Shown: piece by piece, positions 14,954-26,757 of the stretch
Layout: the number at the start of each line of letters is the position of its first letter
How positions within the stretch are numbered: the stretch's first letter is position 1
NCBI GenBank assembly: GCA_032158125.1
Contig: JASKOT010000016.1
Location: forward strand, 248,001 to 312,000
From: Papiliotrema nemorosa
Taxonomy: Eukaryota > Basidiomycota > Tremellomycetes > Tremellales > Rhynchogastremaceae
DNA: 64,000 bases
Direction: 5' to 3'
Program-made: the position numbers and the translations under genes
The notes under the pieces: model-generated
Databases searched by the model: none
What the model was told of the DNA's origin: nothing
The model's input: only the letters and a program-made list of their open reading frames with translations

Positions 14954-17900
14954 ATGGCTTTTCCCAGACCTAAACCCACCACGGTATGTCTGCAATCTGC
15001 GTCTCTGATCAGCGCTGACAAGGACAGATGGACACTCTGGCCATGGTACGTATCGTGTATACCCATCTATCTCATCTATACCGGATCATCGCTCACCGCT
15101 CAAACGCGCGATCGACGGAGATTGATGGTTGTTTTGGCTTATATGGGCTGATCTGTAGGAACGGGCCAACCCTCCTTTCAACGTCCGACAATTGAGTATC
15201 CTCATGCACGGTTCCGAGAGAGCTCTCGTCCTTAAAGAAAATTTCATGGCCGAGGTGAGTCGCCTTTTTGCCGAAGATGCATGAAGAGGACCGAGCTGAG
15301 GGGTAGATTGCACGACATCCAGCGTTCAAGTCGAGCGATATTCACGATTTAACTAAGGAAGAACTCCGAGAACGAACCATGGAGAAGGTAAGTCTACCGC
15401 ACACTCTATGGAATGAGGATGTTGAGACTGATGTGTAGTTTTCATCCATGGTCTATTTTGTGACTACTGAATCGTTGGACGTGTTCACCCTTCGAATGCA
15501 GGTCAGTCTTCAGCTTTAGGTGCACTTGTCAAGCTGATATCCAGTTGATTGGTATCGCCGATCCATCCTTTTCGACACGTTTCGGTGTCGCATACGGTCT
15601 CTTCCTCGGGGCTATCCGAAGTGGAGCGACGCCCAATCAGCTCAGTCAGTACCCTCACCCAATCCTGTGTTTCGCTAGAGGCTTGAACGAGGATCGACAC
15701 TGATACCAGGCTACTGGATGGACAAAGGTGTGCTAGGTCTGAATGGAGTTATCGGTTGTTTCGCCATGACAGAATTAGCTCATGGATCCAACGTGGCCGG
15801 GTTGGAAACTACAGCGACGTTTGACCAGGAGACAGACGAGTTTGTCATACATACACCTCATCTTGGAGCTACAAAATGGTGGATCGGAGGTGCGGCCAGC
15901 ACGGCTACTCATGCTGCCGTCTTTGCGCAGATGATCATCAATGGAAAGAGACACGGTGTCAAGACGTTCATCACGCAATTGAGGGATACAAAGTGAGCGC
16001 GACTCTTTGGTTGCCTCGATGGGAACAAGCTGACCTGATAGGACCTTCACCACGCTTCCCGGTATCACCATCGGTGACATTGGAAAGAAGATGGGCCGGG
16101 ACGGTATCGGTAAGATTTCATAACATCTACACCAGATCACTCGACTGACCCCTAGACAACGGTTATATCCAATTCACCTACGTTCGGGTCCCGCGGGCTC
16201 ACATGCTCATGAAGCACACCCAAGTCTCGCGAGATGGAAAAGTCACCGAACCCGTGAGTTGGCACTTTGGCTCATGCATAGATCTAGCTCACAGTAGCCA
16301 CTCGCCCAGCTGACGTACGGCGCTCTGTTGAGCGGCAGAACATCTATGGTCGCTGACTCGGGAAACTTTGCCAAGAAGGTCAGTCCGACCACGCATTGAA
16401 TGTCCATCAAGCTAATTTCAGGCGTTGACAGTCGCTGTTCGCTACGCTGCAGTGCGAAGGCAGTTCAGCAGCGGGAAAAACACCGTAGAGACCCAAATCC
16501 TGGACTACCCAATTCATCAACGTCGACTGATGGCAAGTTATCGTCGTCGTAAATGTGACGAAGCTGACAGGCAGCCGCTTGTTGCTCAGGCCGTCGCGAT
16601 GGGCTTCACGGGCATGCGACTGCAGACCATGTACGAGGTATGCCACTTTTGACGCAGGCCAAGCTCGATATTGACCATCAGGAAATGACTGCTGCTCTTG
16701 ATAGGCTTCAGCCTTCCGACGTGAGTATCCGAGATGATCCGCCTGCGGGAGGATACGCGCTGACATTTATAGCCTAACTTGGAAGAAGTGTTGGACAAGC
16801 TCAAGGAGACTCACGCGACTTCTGCTGGTCTGAAGGCATTCTGTACATGGGCATGTTTGGACACTATCGACAAATGTCGACAATCATGCGGTGGACATGG
16901 ATATTCTTCGTGAGTCACATTCCCCGAGCCGTTGGACCGAGCTCATCGATGTTCAGATACTCAAACTTCCCTGCCCTATATGCGGACTTTGCTGTACAAG
17001 TGAGTTTTATCTGTCATTTGTCGCTTTAGCTTTTGCTGACGTTTCAGTGGTCAGTCAGCCACACGATTGCCGGAGACTTACTAATCCTGCAGCACGTGGG
17101 AGGGAGACAACACCATTCTCAGTCTTCAAGCCGGTCGATCGCTTATCGGCAGCTGGCAGGGTAAGTCGACATGCCCTTTTGACACCTTGACTCATCTCAG
17201 CCGCGGTCAAGAAAGGCAGACTCGCCCCGGGAGTTGCGTACCTGGGCCTACCCAACGTGCTCAAGCTCAAATCCGATGGATCGCTCTCTCTCACCGACAT
17301 CCAATCCGCATTTTCCTGCGTCGCTGCGAATGCCATCAAGAAGGCAAGCGAGGAGTATGTGGCCCACCTCAAATCTGGCAAATCGAAGGATGAAGCAATG
17401 GAGAGGACCTCGCAATCGAGATTTGTCGCTGCCAAACTGCACACTACGGGTTACATTCACAATATGTTCCGAGAAGCTGTTGGAGAGATGCCGCAGGGCG
17501 CAGAGAGGGATGTCATGGAGAAGGTCTGTAGGTTGTATGGACTTTGGCAAGTCGAGGAGCAACAGGGCAACCTGTTGAAGTGTGAGTTTTACCGTTGTGT
17601 CATCGCTGTGCTATTGCTGGGCTGATGTTATAGGCGGGTACTTCACCGCAGAGGGAATCGACAAGGTGACCGAGGCCGTGGATGCTTTGTGCCTAGAGAT
17701 CCGAGGCTTTGCAGGTTAGTATCGCCGACCAAACAAGCTCGCAAATGCTGATCTCTAGTCCCCTTGGTCGACTCATTTGCGTTGAGTGACCACATTATCA
17801 ACTCTCCACTCGGTAAATGGGACGGATCGGTATACGAGTCGTACTTTGCCCAAGTACAAGCATCCAACCCACCTCAAAAGGAGCACCCATACTTCAACAG

Positions 17901-18081
17901 GCTCATCAAGCCCCTCTTGGACCGAAAGAACGACGAGTTGGATGATGTCGATGCTGCCATGGGGTTGGACGAAGAGTTGAGGGAGATGCAGGCGGAACGG
18001 GCGGCAGGGGAGAACAAGGGTAAAGATGGGAATGAGAAAGTCAGAAGGGAAGATGCTTGGCATAACTCAAAGGGAGAGTAG
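14954..18081 (+). CDS. POX1: Peroxisomal acyl-CoA oxidase
   Basis: About 19 introns, the most in the window; protein about 680 residues, normal for the family. Visible: [21 protein letters not shown] (FAD/substrate site, in pieces), [44 protein letters not shown] and the CTWEGDNT motif. It catalyses the first step of peroxisomal beta-oxidation, making trans-2-enoyl-CoA and hydrogen peroxide. The C-terminus ends SKGE, so there is no SKL-type PTS1; import would be by a non-PTS1 Pex5 route as in budding-yeast Pox1. Two splice oddities are reported as findings: a GC-AG intron at 16533-16574 and an apparent 2-nt exon at 17048-17049. Confidence 0.95.
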
Positions 18082-18448
18082 AGGGTCATTAGACGTCGAG
18101 AGAAGATATTTAGAAGGTTGTTGCATCGCATGTATGCGTCTTGAGCTGTTGATTACCACTTTGAATGGTTTGCTTGGGACGGTGAGATCATCGATTGCCC
18201 AGTCGCCCACCGATATCATCCGGTCTCGTAGCTATTCTAGTATATATGTACAATCATGTTCCAGGATATCACCTATACTCAGCTCGACCCAAGCCCACCC
18301 CATCGCATGGAATTCATAGTATGCCACATCTCCCATGGCATCCATCTGCCCAACGGCTGTTTGATCCAAAATTTGCCAAGAGCCCCCACTCCCAATCCTT
18401 CTATCCAGATTCTGACGTTCGTCATTCGCGACGCGGAAGCAAGACAAC
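18082..18448. other. Convergent intergenic region
   Basis: 3' flanks of the acyl-CoA oxidase gene and of the minus-strand gene ending at 18449. Nothing else recognised; longer open frames here are antisense extensions. Confidence 0.4.
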
Positions 18449-19523
18449 TCAGAACTTTGCCGGAACAGCCGAATGGGTCGAGGCGATTGCTGCGAAGAGT
18501 TTTTTATCATCTTTGACATTCTTGAGCTTTTCCTCTTGTTCTTTGAAAAATCGAATCTTGTCGGATGGGACGGATCTGGCGGACGAGGGAGGGATGGACT
18601 GTGCGATTTCTTTCGCTCGTCGGCCTGCGATATGAGCCCCCACGAAGAAGCAGAAGGGAGAAGTAGACGGGGACAGAATATGTGCGACTCACACGACTTG
18701 GCCATGATGCCCACCGTGACGAATTCTTTGGCTGAGATGCAAATTTCCGAAGAAGCCAATCCGATCTGACCCAGTGATCCCTTCTTTTCAGGTGTGATAT
18801 CGTCCTCTTTGGCAAGCATCACCGCCATGGCGGAGATATTGGAGAACAAGGCGCATTCCCTACATATCCTGTCAGCGATTCTCCCTGGTACAAGACGCGA
18901 CATGGCGTACAGCTTTCCTACTTCGTTTCTTGTATCTTCCTCGTTTGATGTTTTGCGGAAATGTTCAGGATAAAAAGGCAAGAGTAAACCCCATGCCACG
19001 GCATACGTGAACATGGCTTCGACCTTGTATCCATCCTTGTATTTCCTATCCCATCAGCCATTACATCACCCAGACCATCCTACACCTGCGACAAGCCCGG
19101 ATATAGACTCACTTGTTTGCAGCTTCTTTCCCCTCTTTGGCCCGTTTGATTCTCGCCTCAATCCCAAACTTCTCCACTTGAGGCGATCGGAGATCTTTGA
19201 TGATTTTGAGGTATTCTTCCTGATCGTTGTTGTTGTAGTACAACACCACATCTCTGAACACGTTCAACTTGAGTTTGTGGATTGAAGGGTTGTATGAATG
19301 GTCGCTGATTCGTCAGCCTCGCTCCTCACCTTCATCCCTCCATAGAGACAGAGAGAAGCAGCAGAGAGATGGTGGGAGCTGCCCACCTATCAAGGGAGAC
19401 GTTGCCCAGACGCTCAGACATATTTTGATCCTTGCCTTCGGATGAAGGGACATCCCATGCGGCCCACAATCTTGACAGATCGGGTGAGGCGACGGCAGCA
19501 GCAGTGTCTTGAATGATTGCCAT
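18449..19523 (-). CDS. Unidentified protein, four exons
   Basis: Three introns with good donors and acceptors join four frames into about 260 residues. The start is MAIIQDTAAAVASPDLSRLW; the middle has VFRDVVLYYNNNDQEEYLKIIKDL, a basic EARIKRAKEGKEAANKKYKDGYK stretch (both in pieces) and an alanine-rich helical region (CRECALFSNISAMAVMLAKEDD). The end is charged (DKIRFFKEQEEKLKNVKDDKK). It looks helical and soluble, without a signal peptide. I do not recognise the family. Splice consistency and sense-strand codon pattern support a real gene. It is divergent from the flavin monooxygenase across a region with two long G tracts. Confidence 0.7.
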
Positions 19524-19910
19524 GGTCTTCTGTTATGTGCTTGAGAGATCAATGAGAAGGAAAGAGGCGAGATGGGGAGGATCAGTGGGTCTGAGGGGGG
19601 GGGGGGGGGGAAGGGATGCGCCCCTTTGCATTCTGAAACGCAAACATCGACCCCCCTCGCTCTCACTGTGCATCTCAACCCCTCGACCTTTAGTTGATCT
19701 GGTCTTCTGGTCGTGCCATGGCACTGGGAGACAGTCATCTTGAGCTGCCTCATGCAGTTGTCGTAGTTACCAGCATAGGGGGTGATGATTAGAGGCTTGA
19801 CTAGGAGGGGGGGGGGGGGGCGGTCCAGTCATCTCGGACATGTCCGCCTCCCCCCGGCTACTTCTACCTCGCAATCTCAATCACCCACCACCCATACTCT
19901 ACCTCACATC
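19524..19910. promoter_or_regulatory. Bidirectional promoter region with G16 and G14 homopolymers
   Basis: Between divergent start codons lie 16 consecutive G at 19595-19610 and 14 at 19807-19820, about 200 bp apart. Pyrimidine-rich leader sequence precedes the monooxygenase start. Confidence 0.5.
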
Positions 19911-21933
19911 ATGTCCATCCCCACGCACGCTTCGACGTTGATCATAGGCGGAGGACCAGCCGGAATAGTGTCTCTAAAATACTTCTTGGAGTATGGACCG
20001 AAAGATGAGACTGAACCTCCCGTGTTGGTCGAGATGGAGGATGATATTGGAGGCACGTTCCGATGGAGGGGTTATGAGAATGCAGAGCTGGTCAGCTCCA
20101 AGCAACTCACCTGTTTCTCAGATTACAGGTATTCACCTCCTGCGCTTGGGCCGATAATAGAGCTGATGGGGTCAGGTACCCCCTCGACGCACCGGATCAT
20201 CCTTCCCTGCCCAATTTCGTAGAATACCTCCATTCCTACGCGGATCACTTCAAGCTCAACGACCATATCCATCTCTCCACCAAGGTCACTCGGTTAGAAA
20301 TGACTGGAACCGAGTCTAAAACGGGGTATCGGCATCGCGCCACGTTGCGAGATGTCTCGCGAGGATCGGGCGAGGGGAACGAGAGGATAATCCTGGCAAA
20401 GAGAGTGATCATTACCACTGGTTTGCACGTCACACCCAATATCCCTTCTATCCCTGGTCTCACCTCCTCTCCTACGTCCAACTCTCCGCAATGGATCCAC
20501 TCTTCCTCCTACAAATCCCGCTCACAGGTCAAGGGTAAGAAAGTTCTCGTGTTGGGGTGCGGAGAGACAGGGATGGATGTGGCATACGAGTCTGTCCTGG
20601 CAAACGCTGCCAAAGTCTGGATGGGCGTTCGATCAGGTTTCCTCTCTTTCCCCAAGGTCCTCAACAATTTCAGAGTCCTCGGATCTACGTTCGACGGCGC
20701 GCTACCAATCGACGGCCTGATAACCAACTTGTTTGAAACTGCCTATGTCCATCCATGGGTTGCCGCTTCGCATCTCAGGTGGTTTGTCTCTGATTTCGTC
20801 ATCAAACGGGTCCTCTATGTCCTCACGGGCACCCAAGCCGGATGCAACCAATGGGCCGGAGAGTTACCCCCGGAAAGACAAGGAAGGGCATATGTTTTCC
20901 TCAACAAATCGGCCAAAGCCATGCAGTTTATCAATCGACCTTATGAAGGTTTATCATGGGTACATCGATTAATCGCGCACTATATCGATCCACCATTACC
21001 TAAAGGTATCGAAGATCCGACTATATACCTCACGACCTTTCCTAAAGAGTTTGACGCGGGAGGAAAAGCCGTCTTTCCACCGCCGCCGAAACACAGGCAG
21101 AAAGAGACGGAATGGAAGAAGGAATGTAAGCCGGATTTGGTGGTGCTTTGCACCGGGTACAAGCAGGATTGGGGATGGATGGGCGAAGGGTATGTCAGAC
21201 CTGATCAGTTGAACGTCAGGGGTGTGTGCCATGATACGGATTTGTCAGTGGGATATATCGGGTTCCTACGACCAGGTGTCGGTGAGTCCACCCGTGTGAG
21301 GAGTGAGCGTGAAGAGGATATAATTGATGGTAGGCGCAATCCCTCCCATGGCAGAGATGCAAGCGCAACTCTTCCTACTCCTCTCCACTGGTCGAATACC
21401 CACACCCACTTCTCCAGAAACATACCACCTCCTGCATTCACCCACCGGTCGGATCCAGTATGGGGTGGATTACTCGACGTATATGGCCACTTTAGCAAGA
21501 GACATTGGGTCCGCCCCATCGCTTACAAGGCTTCTGCTCGACCACGGTCCGTTCGTGACTTTCATTTACTGGTATGTTGGACTCTCGAGCAATATCACCA
21601 GAAGAGATCTGACGTCGCAGCTTCGGAGCGGCCTTCCCCACATTCTACCGATTGACAGGCCCTTTCAGATCTGCTTCGGCTCCTAAAATCGCAAAGACAG
21701 AATTATGGGATACCATCAAAAGAAGAGGCGTGATTGGCAATATCTTCATGGGTGTCATACCGATGGTAAGACGCGCCATCTCGACATGGACTCTGGCGAC
21801 TGACGAGTAGGCTTTCTACGCAGTGGTCAACCTCGTTGCACTCTTGGTGGAAGTTGGGTGGACTTTTGCCGCGCCGATTCTGGGTTATAAGTATACACCT
21901 ACCTATTCCTCCAAGCGGGTCACGATGGACTAG
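19911..21933 (+). CDS. Flavin-containing monooxygenase (FMO-like) with C-terminal membrane segment
   Basis: Four introns; about 610 residues. An N-terminal FAD-binding dinucleotide fold (TLIIGGGPAGIVSLKYF), the FMO-type WRGYENAELVSSKQLTCFSDYR, VIITTGLHVTPNIP and a second NADPH-binding fold (VLVLGCGETGMDVAYE) are clear, followed by DLVVLCTGYKQD. These enzymes oxygenate nitrogen or sulfur atoms using NADPH. The last exon adds a hydrophobic stretch (FYAVVNLVALLVEVGWTF), suggesting a C-terminal membrane anchor, and the protein is longer than yeast Fmo1. Substrate unknown. Tail-to-tail with TSC10. Confidence 0.88.
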
Positions 21934-22107
21934 AGAAGGGCTGATGACGAGAATGTCTTCACGACGCAGCAGTCACCGTCGAGCGGATTGTACTTCCATA
22001 TCGGGTATCAAAATTATGCAAGGTGTATGCCATGCATACTACCCCTTGTCCATGCGAATGCGCCGTGTTCAAATCCTTCCGAGAGCTGTCCTACTTTGTA
22101 CATCGTC

Positions 22108-23394
22108 TCACTTATTCACGACGTACAAGCCCTTTTTCGTAAACTCTTCCTCTGTCTGCTTCTTGAACCCCTTGGTGATTGCGTCCATGGCAAAAACCCA
22201 GATTGGCATCCCGATCATACTCCCAACCTTGTAGATGAAGTCCATAATGGCGTTGTTTCCCGGTACACCGCCCTTGGATCCAAGTCGCATGAGCTCAGTG
22301 ATAAAGTAAGTGGTGGGCTGATAGTATCCTTTCTCCAGACCTATCGTCAGCGCATGTTACACGGTGGAAGGGTGAGCGTACCTCTGAACAAGTGTCCAGC
22401 GACGACCTCGGGAGTTTGAAGTGTATCACCGACTTCAAGCTTTCTCGTAGGGGCAGGTTTAAACTCTTGTTCTTGGACGTAGCCGGGTGAATCTATACCT
22501 GCCGGAGCAAAGTAGTGAATGTCAATGTCATGTAACAACATCTCGGACCTCAGAGCGTCCGCCAAGCCTAGGATGAGCGGTGCCATACAAGCGAGAACAG
22601 TGCAGGGAAGGGAAGGGTGAATGAGGTGGGTGAATTGCTCACCTCGAAGAGCATATTTGCCCGGAGAATAATTGGTATATCCCACAAAGGTGCTAAAGCC
22701 CAAGAAAGATCCCACCATCACAATCTTCCCCTTGATCCGATTCGCGACCATCTTCTGACACAACGCGTGTGCAGTCCACGCTTGAATCCAATAAGTCGAG
22801 TCCAGCCCCTACGCATCAACACCGCGCTCCACTCACACACCTCGCCCACTCACCTGTTTGAGCTGCTGCTGAGTCGTCTCTACAAACCAACGAGGTTTGG
22901 ATACACCCGCGCATAACACCGCCACGTCCACTTGTCTCCCCCCGGCCTTCTCGATAGCCTCCTCGAGCGCCTTCAAGGATTCCTCGCCCGAAGTCAAATC
23001 TGCCGAAATGGCAATGACAGTTTGACCAGGTCCAGCCATGTCCAACAGCTCCTTCTCAGCTTTGGAGAGTCTGTCGGGGTTTTGAGAGACTATAGCGAGG
23101 ACGGAAGCGCCGGAACGGAGGAGGTGTTTCGATACGGCGTTTCCTAGACCTGTAGACGCTCCCGTGACGTAGCAAAACTGGAGTCAACATATATCGCACC
23201 TGACAAGAACCGAGGAGATACAACGGGTGTGTGATAGAAAGCTGCGCGAGATCAATGCGTACCTTGCCCTTTGGGTCAAACTTCTTTCGAAAAAGGGGCA
23301 TGATGGTGGAAGAACCGATAAAGATGGCTAGGAGCGCAACGATTACTGATGCAATTGGCGAATGTCTCCAGTCGAAAGTGTACCACTGAGTCAT
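22108..23394 (-). CDS. TSC10: 3-ketodihydrosphingosine reductase
   Basis: Four introns; about 360 residues. An N-terminal membrane segment (SPIASVIVALLAIFIGSS) precedes a short-chain dehydrogenase domain with cofactor loop VTGASTGLGNAVSKHLL, LCAGVSKPRWF, and catalytic YSPGKYALRGLADALRSE (Tyr-x3-Lys). The C-terminal hydrophobic part (IGMPIWVFAMDAITKGF) ends KKGLYVVNK. The order matches Tsc10/KDSR, the ER enzyme that reduces 3-ketosphinganine to dihydrosphingosine with NADPH in sphingolipid synthesis. ATG 23394 is chosen because upstream in-frame codons lack an ATG. A perfect palindrome with an MCB-type core sits 117 bp upstream. Confidence 0.92.
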
Positions 23395-24037
23395 AGTACA
23401 GCTCTTGACAGTTCTTGACGCCAACTCGAGCTGTTTGTAAATGGGGTTTGGTCGTCGTTGGGTCGAAAGTTGGACGATGCAACACTGAAATCGAGGTAAT
23501 CAAGGTTTGAATTGAAACGCGTTTCAATCTTTTGACCGTTTGGTCACTCGCCGCATCCGACTGTGGCCCTCTTCACCGCGCAACACACCATGGGGACGGC
23601 TTGTCATGGGGTGCTTGTCTATATGTAGACGGTCTCGAGAGCTCAACTGAAAAAAAAAAGACTTTGCCAGATGCACGATAGAAAGGATCCTCGTGGTTTA
23701 TCCTTCTCCTAGGAGGATCTACCCGAATCGCTCTAGCGAGCTCTTTCTTTTGACGATTCTTGACATCCTTCGATCAAAGCATCATAGCTTGACACGCAGT
23801 GAGCTTGACATCCTTGTTGAGCATTCATCGGCAGCTATAAGGACGGAGGGTGAGACACGTCACACTGCTTGGCCGACAGCTTGTAGTGCACACTTACAAC
23901 CTTTCATCAGCTGCAAAGCCGCTAAAACCTTCGCTTAGTCTCGAGCGGTGTGCGCCAGGTATAAAGAGGGCTTGTACGGAGAAGCCTTTCCTGTCTTTGC
24001 CGGTCACACCGTTCAGTATCTCAAAGTCTAGTACGCA
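23395..24037. promoter_or_regulatory. Bidirectional promoter region, TSC10 and the 24038 gene
   Basis: Holds an 18-bp perfect palindrome at 23511-23528 containing ACGCGT, a nearby TGACC-GTTT-GGTCA inverted repeat (23534-23547) and an A-rich run near 23648. No gene seen. Confidence 0.55.
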
Positions 24038-24925
24038 ATGTCGCAGCCTGCACTATCCGAGGAGGATATCTCGAATCTTCCCGCCGTATCGATCGTGGTG
24101 AGCAACAACAGCGTGACAGGATTTCCGTCCAAGCCTTCGCGCAACGAGGCATACTCCAAACAGTACACTCACAAAGTGGTTGTCTTGCCAGTCAGCGTCA
24201 AGCCCAACAAGATGCGACTCGCCGTGACCATGCATGCTAGTGGTTACAGCCTCGCTTCCATTTGGAGGACTTTGGCACCGCTTGGCGATACCGTGGAAGA
24301 GCTCAATCAAGAATTGACAGAAGGAGACACCCGTTCTTTGAGAGAAGACTGGAGAGTTTACTCTGCTGATCGATTAAAAGAGCGACACCCCAGCTTGGTC
24401 TCGCCAGTACCTGATGAGTCTTGCCTGTTCGTCATCTGTAGCGATCCCTACCAGTGGTCCCTCGAAGCGTATGGCACCGCTCACTTGTCTATGCCCAAGC
24501 CCTTCGTCGCCATCGTCTCCCGAGGTGACCCTGAGAAGGAACGACCATATGTATTGAGTTGGACCAGCAACCAAGTACAAGAGGATGCTCAAGAGGCTTT
24601 GGACCAATTATCAGAGCTCTCCCCTCTCGAGAGTGACAAGATCAGAGAGTCGACCAAGACTCCCTTGGGAACTCTTATCGATCGATTGGGGTGTAAGAGC
24701 GCCATGAGCCGTTCCTTGCAGCTGGTCAAGCACATTGATCAAAGCAAAGACGCAGACGAGGACACGACGATACAATGTTGGACAGAGCATTGGAGTCAAA
24801 TGTCCAGTCACCTGATGAACTACCTCGGCGTTCTTGAGTCTGATATCGAGCTTCTCCAAGTGCAAGAAGACCCAAAATCCGTCGCTAGTGACTTCGAGGG
24901 ATTTTCCAAAGCTTGCTTGGGATAG
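24038..24925 (+). CDS. Unidentified intronless protein of 295 residues
   Basis: A single uninterrupted frame from a good ATG. The sequence is mostly charged and helical with no signal peptide, membrane segment or recognised motif. Segments of interest are HKVVVLPVSVKPNKMRLAVT and SCLFVICSDPYQWSLEAYG; the C-terminus (DIELLQVQEDPKSVASDFEG) may be coiled. It is one of only two clearly intronless conserved-looking frames besides the SsuD-like gene and the 39870 gene. I cannot name a family. It converges on the oxidoreductase gene ending at 25139. Confidence 0.7.
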   Translation: MSQPALSEEDISNLPAVSIVVSNNSVTGFPSKPSRNEAYSKQYTHKVVVLPVSVKPNKMRLAVTMHASGYSLASIWRTLAPLGDTVEELNQELTEGDTRSLREDWRVYSADRLKERHPSLVSPVPDESCLFVICSDPYQWSLEAYGTAHLSMPKPFVAIVSRGDPEKERPYVLSWTSNQVQEDAQEALDQLSELSPLESDKIRESTKTPLGTLIDRLGCKSAMSRSLQLVKHIDQSKDADEDTTIQCWTEHWSQMSSHLMNYLGVLESDIELLQVQEDPKSVASDFEGFSKACLG

Positions 24926-25138
24926 TTGTCTAGGCTGAACAGCGCTACTAGTTGCTCCCACGTAAATTTGAACAGGATATCGCATGAGTAGCTTGCATAG
25001 ACGGTGGAATGCATCGGATAGCTTGGTGATCTACATTGCCGGATGTGCGAGGATCTCGACGGGAAGTGTCCAAAATGATCTAAAGGGTCGGGTACTCGTA
25101 CTGATGTCTCTTGACAACCTTACTATATCTCAAGTATG

Positions 25139-26757
25139 TCACACACGAGGAGCTCTGGTCGCCTCTGAAGCCAGACGAATTGCCCAAGTCAACTCGTACG
25201 TCTTTGTCTGTCGCAGTCAGCTTTGCTTTCCCTAGCGAGAGGGTTGGGGTCTCACAGCATCTTCGAAGCTTGACAATATCCGATCGTCGGCTCCTCCTTC
25301 GATCTTGTCGATAAAGTTGGACACTTCCGAGAAGAACGGATCGTCGTCTGAATATTGATGCTTCTCCTCTGCTTCATCTTCTGGTCGACTATACCGTCAG
25401 TAACATGAGACAGTAGGGCGACTCACCGTATGTATAGCGTAGGAGCGCTGTATGGGTCTACCAGGCGGAAGAGATACCCGTCCGCCCAGATCTCGAGCTC
25501 GCAAGCGTATGTCGTGCCGTGTAAAGCCACAGCGTGAGTGAAGGAACCCACAGCGCCGTTCTTGTATTTCCTCAAAGGTCAGTAGCATACCCATAGCGGT
25601 CTCTCTGACACTCACCACAATGCCGATGTAAGACGCGGGATCCGTACGTCTTCTGGAATTTCAGACTCATCAATGGGAATTTTGCCGAGTTTTCCTGGAG
25701 TCTCATAGAACTCGACCGAGCGAGCACTAAGATGATCAGTGTGGGTCGCCTATATCAGGTTTCGCTACTTACGTGACTGAAGAAATGTCGACGTCTCCTC
25801 CAAAGTACCTCGATAAATCGCAAAAGTGAGTACCCTGCTCAATGACGGGACCCATATCGATCGCCTTGTTCCACCAGGCCGGTTTATCAATCGATTCATA
25901 TGCGCAAGACTGGGTCGTCAGTTGTCACCTTGGTGAACGTCTAATGAGCAGACCAACATATCTCGCATTCGTGGCCATTACAGAGAGATCGTTTTCTTCG
26001 ATGATCGATTTAATCTTCTGCACACAACGGAGGTATCGCAGCATGTACCCTACCGAGACGACATTGCCATTCTCCTTGAGTCGAGAAGTGACCTCCTGCG
26101 AAGCTTCCAACGTTCCAGTTCCCACGGGCTAAGATCAGTCGCAAGTTACAATGGAGACTTGTGTTGGGACATACCTTTTCGATGAAGTAAGCAGCTTTAG
26201 GGAAGAGCTTGATCAGATTGAGCTCTAGATCTGTCCCTTTGGTAGTGCCCCCACGGTAGCCAGGCGGACTGCCGATTACAAATGCGCTGCGGTATCAAGC
26301 ACAATCACACATAGAGTAGGGTACAAGAGACCTACTGAGGTTCAGGAGATCCCGCGGACTGATTCGCCTGGTGATACTCTTCAATTGTCTGAAACACCCT
26401 CGTATCCCTGTAAGCAGGCTCGACAAAAGATTGTCTCTTGTTCCGTATGGCGATCTCGGCCCTTGAGATGGAAGGGTCAATCACAGCGTCTACTTTGAGT
26501 CGAGGTCCTAGTTTGTGTTCGAATCGGAACGAATGGCTAAGGGTCAGCACTATCATAAGTGATCAGAGTATAGCACTCACTTCCATGGCCCCTGATCGGA
26601 CCCAAACATGATGTTCTTCAAATATCAGCGATGCCTCGAAAAGAGGTCAAAATGCCTCACTCCTGCTCCAATCATCACCAGGCGGAAATCGGCACCGGTA
26701 GGAGGGTTCAGATGACTGCAGTCAGCTCGGTAGGTCACACCCGACAGGATCATCATG
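25139..26757 (-). CDS. Gfo/Idh/MocA-family NAD(P)-dependent oxidoreductase
   Basis: About nine short introns. The N-terminal Rossmann fold starts RLVMIGAGNIMFGSDQGPWNH (in pieces), with GAGN completed across the first intron. The family EKP motif appears as AYFIEKPVGTGT, then GYMLRYLRCVQKIK, DMGPVIEQGTHFCDLSRYFGGDV and a C-terminal sheet domain (AVGSFTHAVALHG). These enzymes oxidise or reduce sugars, inositols, sugar acids or trans-dihydrodiols. Its upstream region carries several TACCGC-type sites that also occur near the regulator/transporter pair at 30 kb, so a role in sugar or sugar-acid use is likely but inferred. The start is the first of two adjacent ATGs. Confidence 0.85.
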
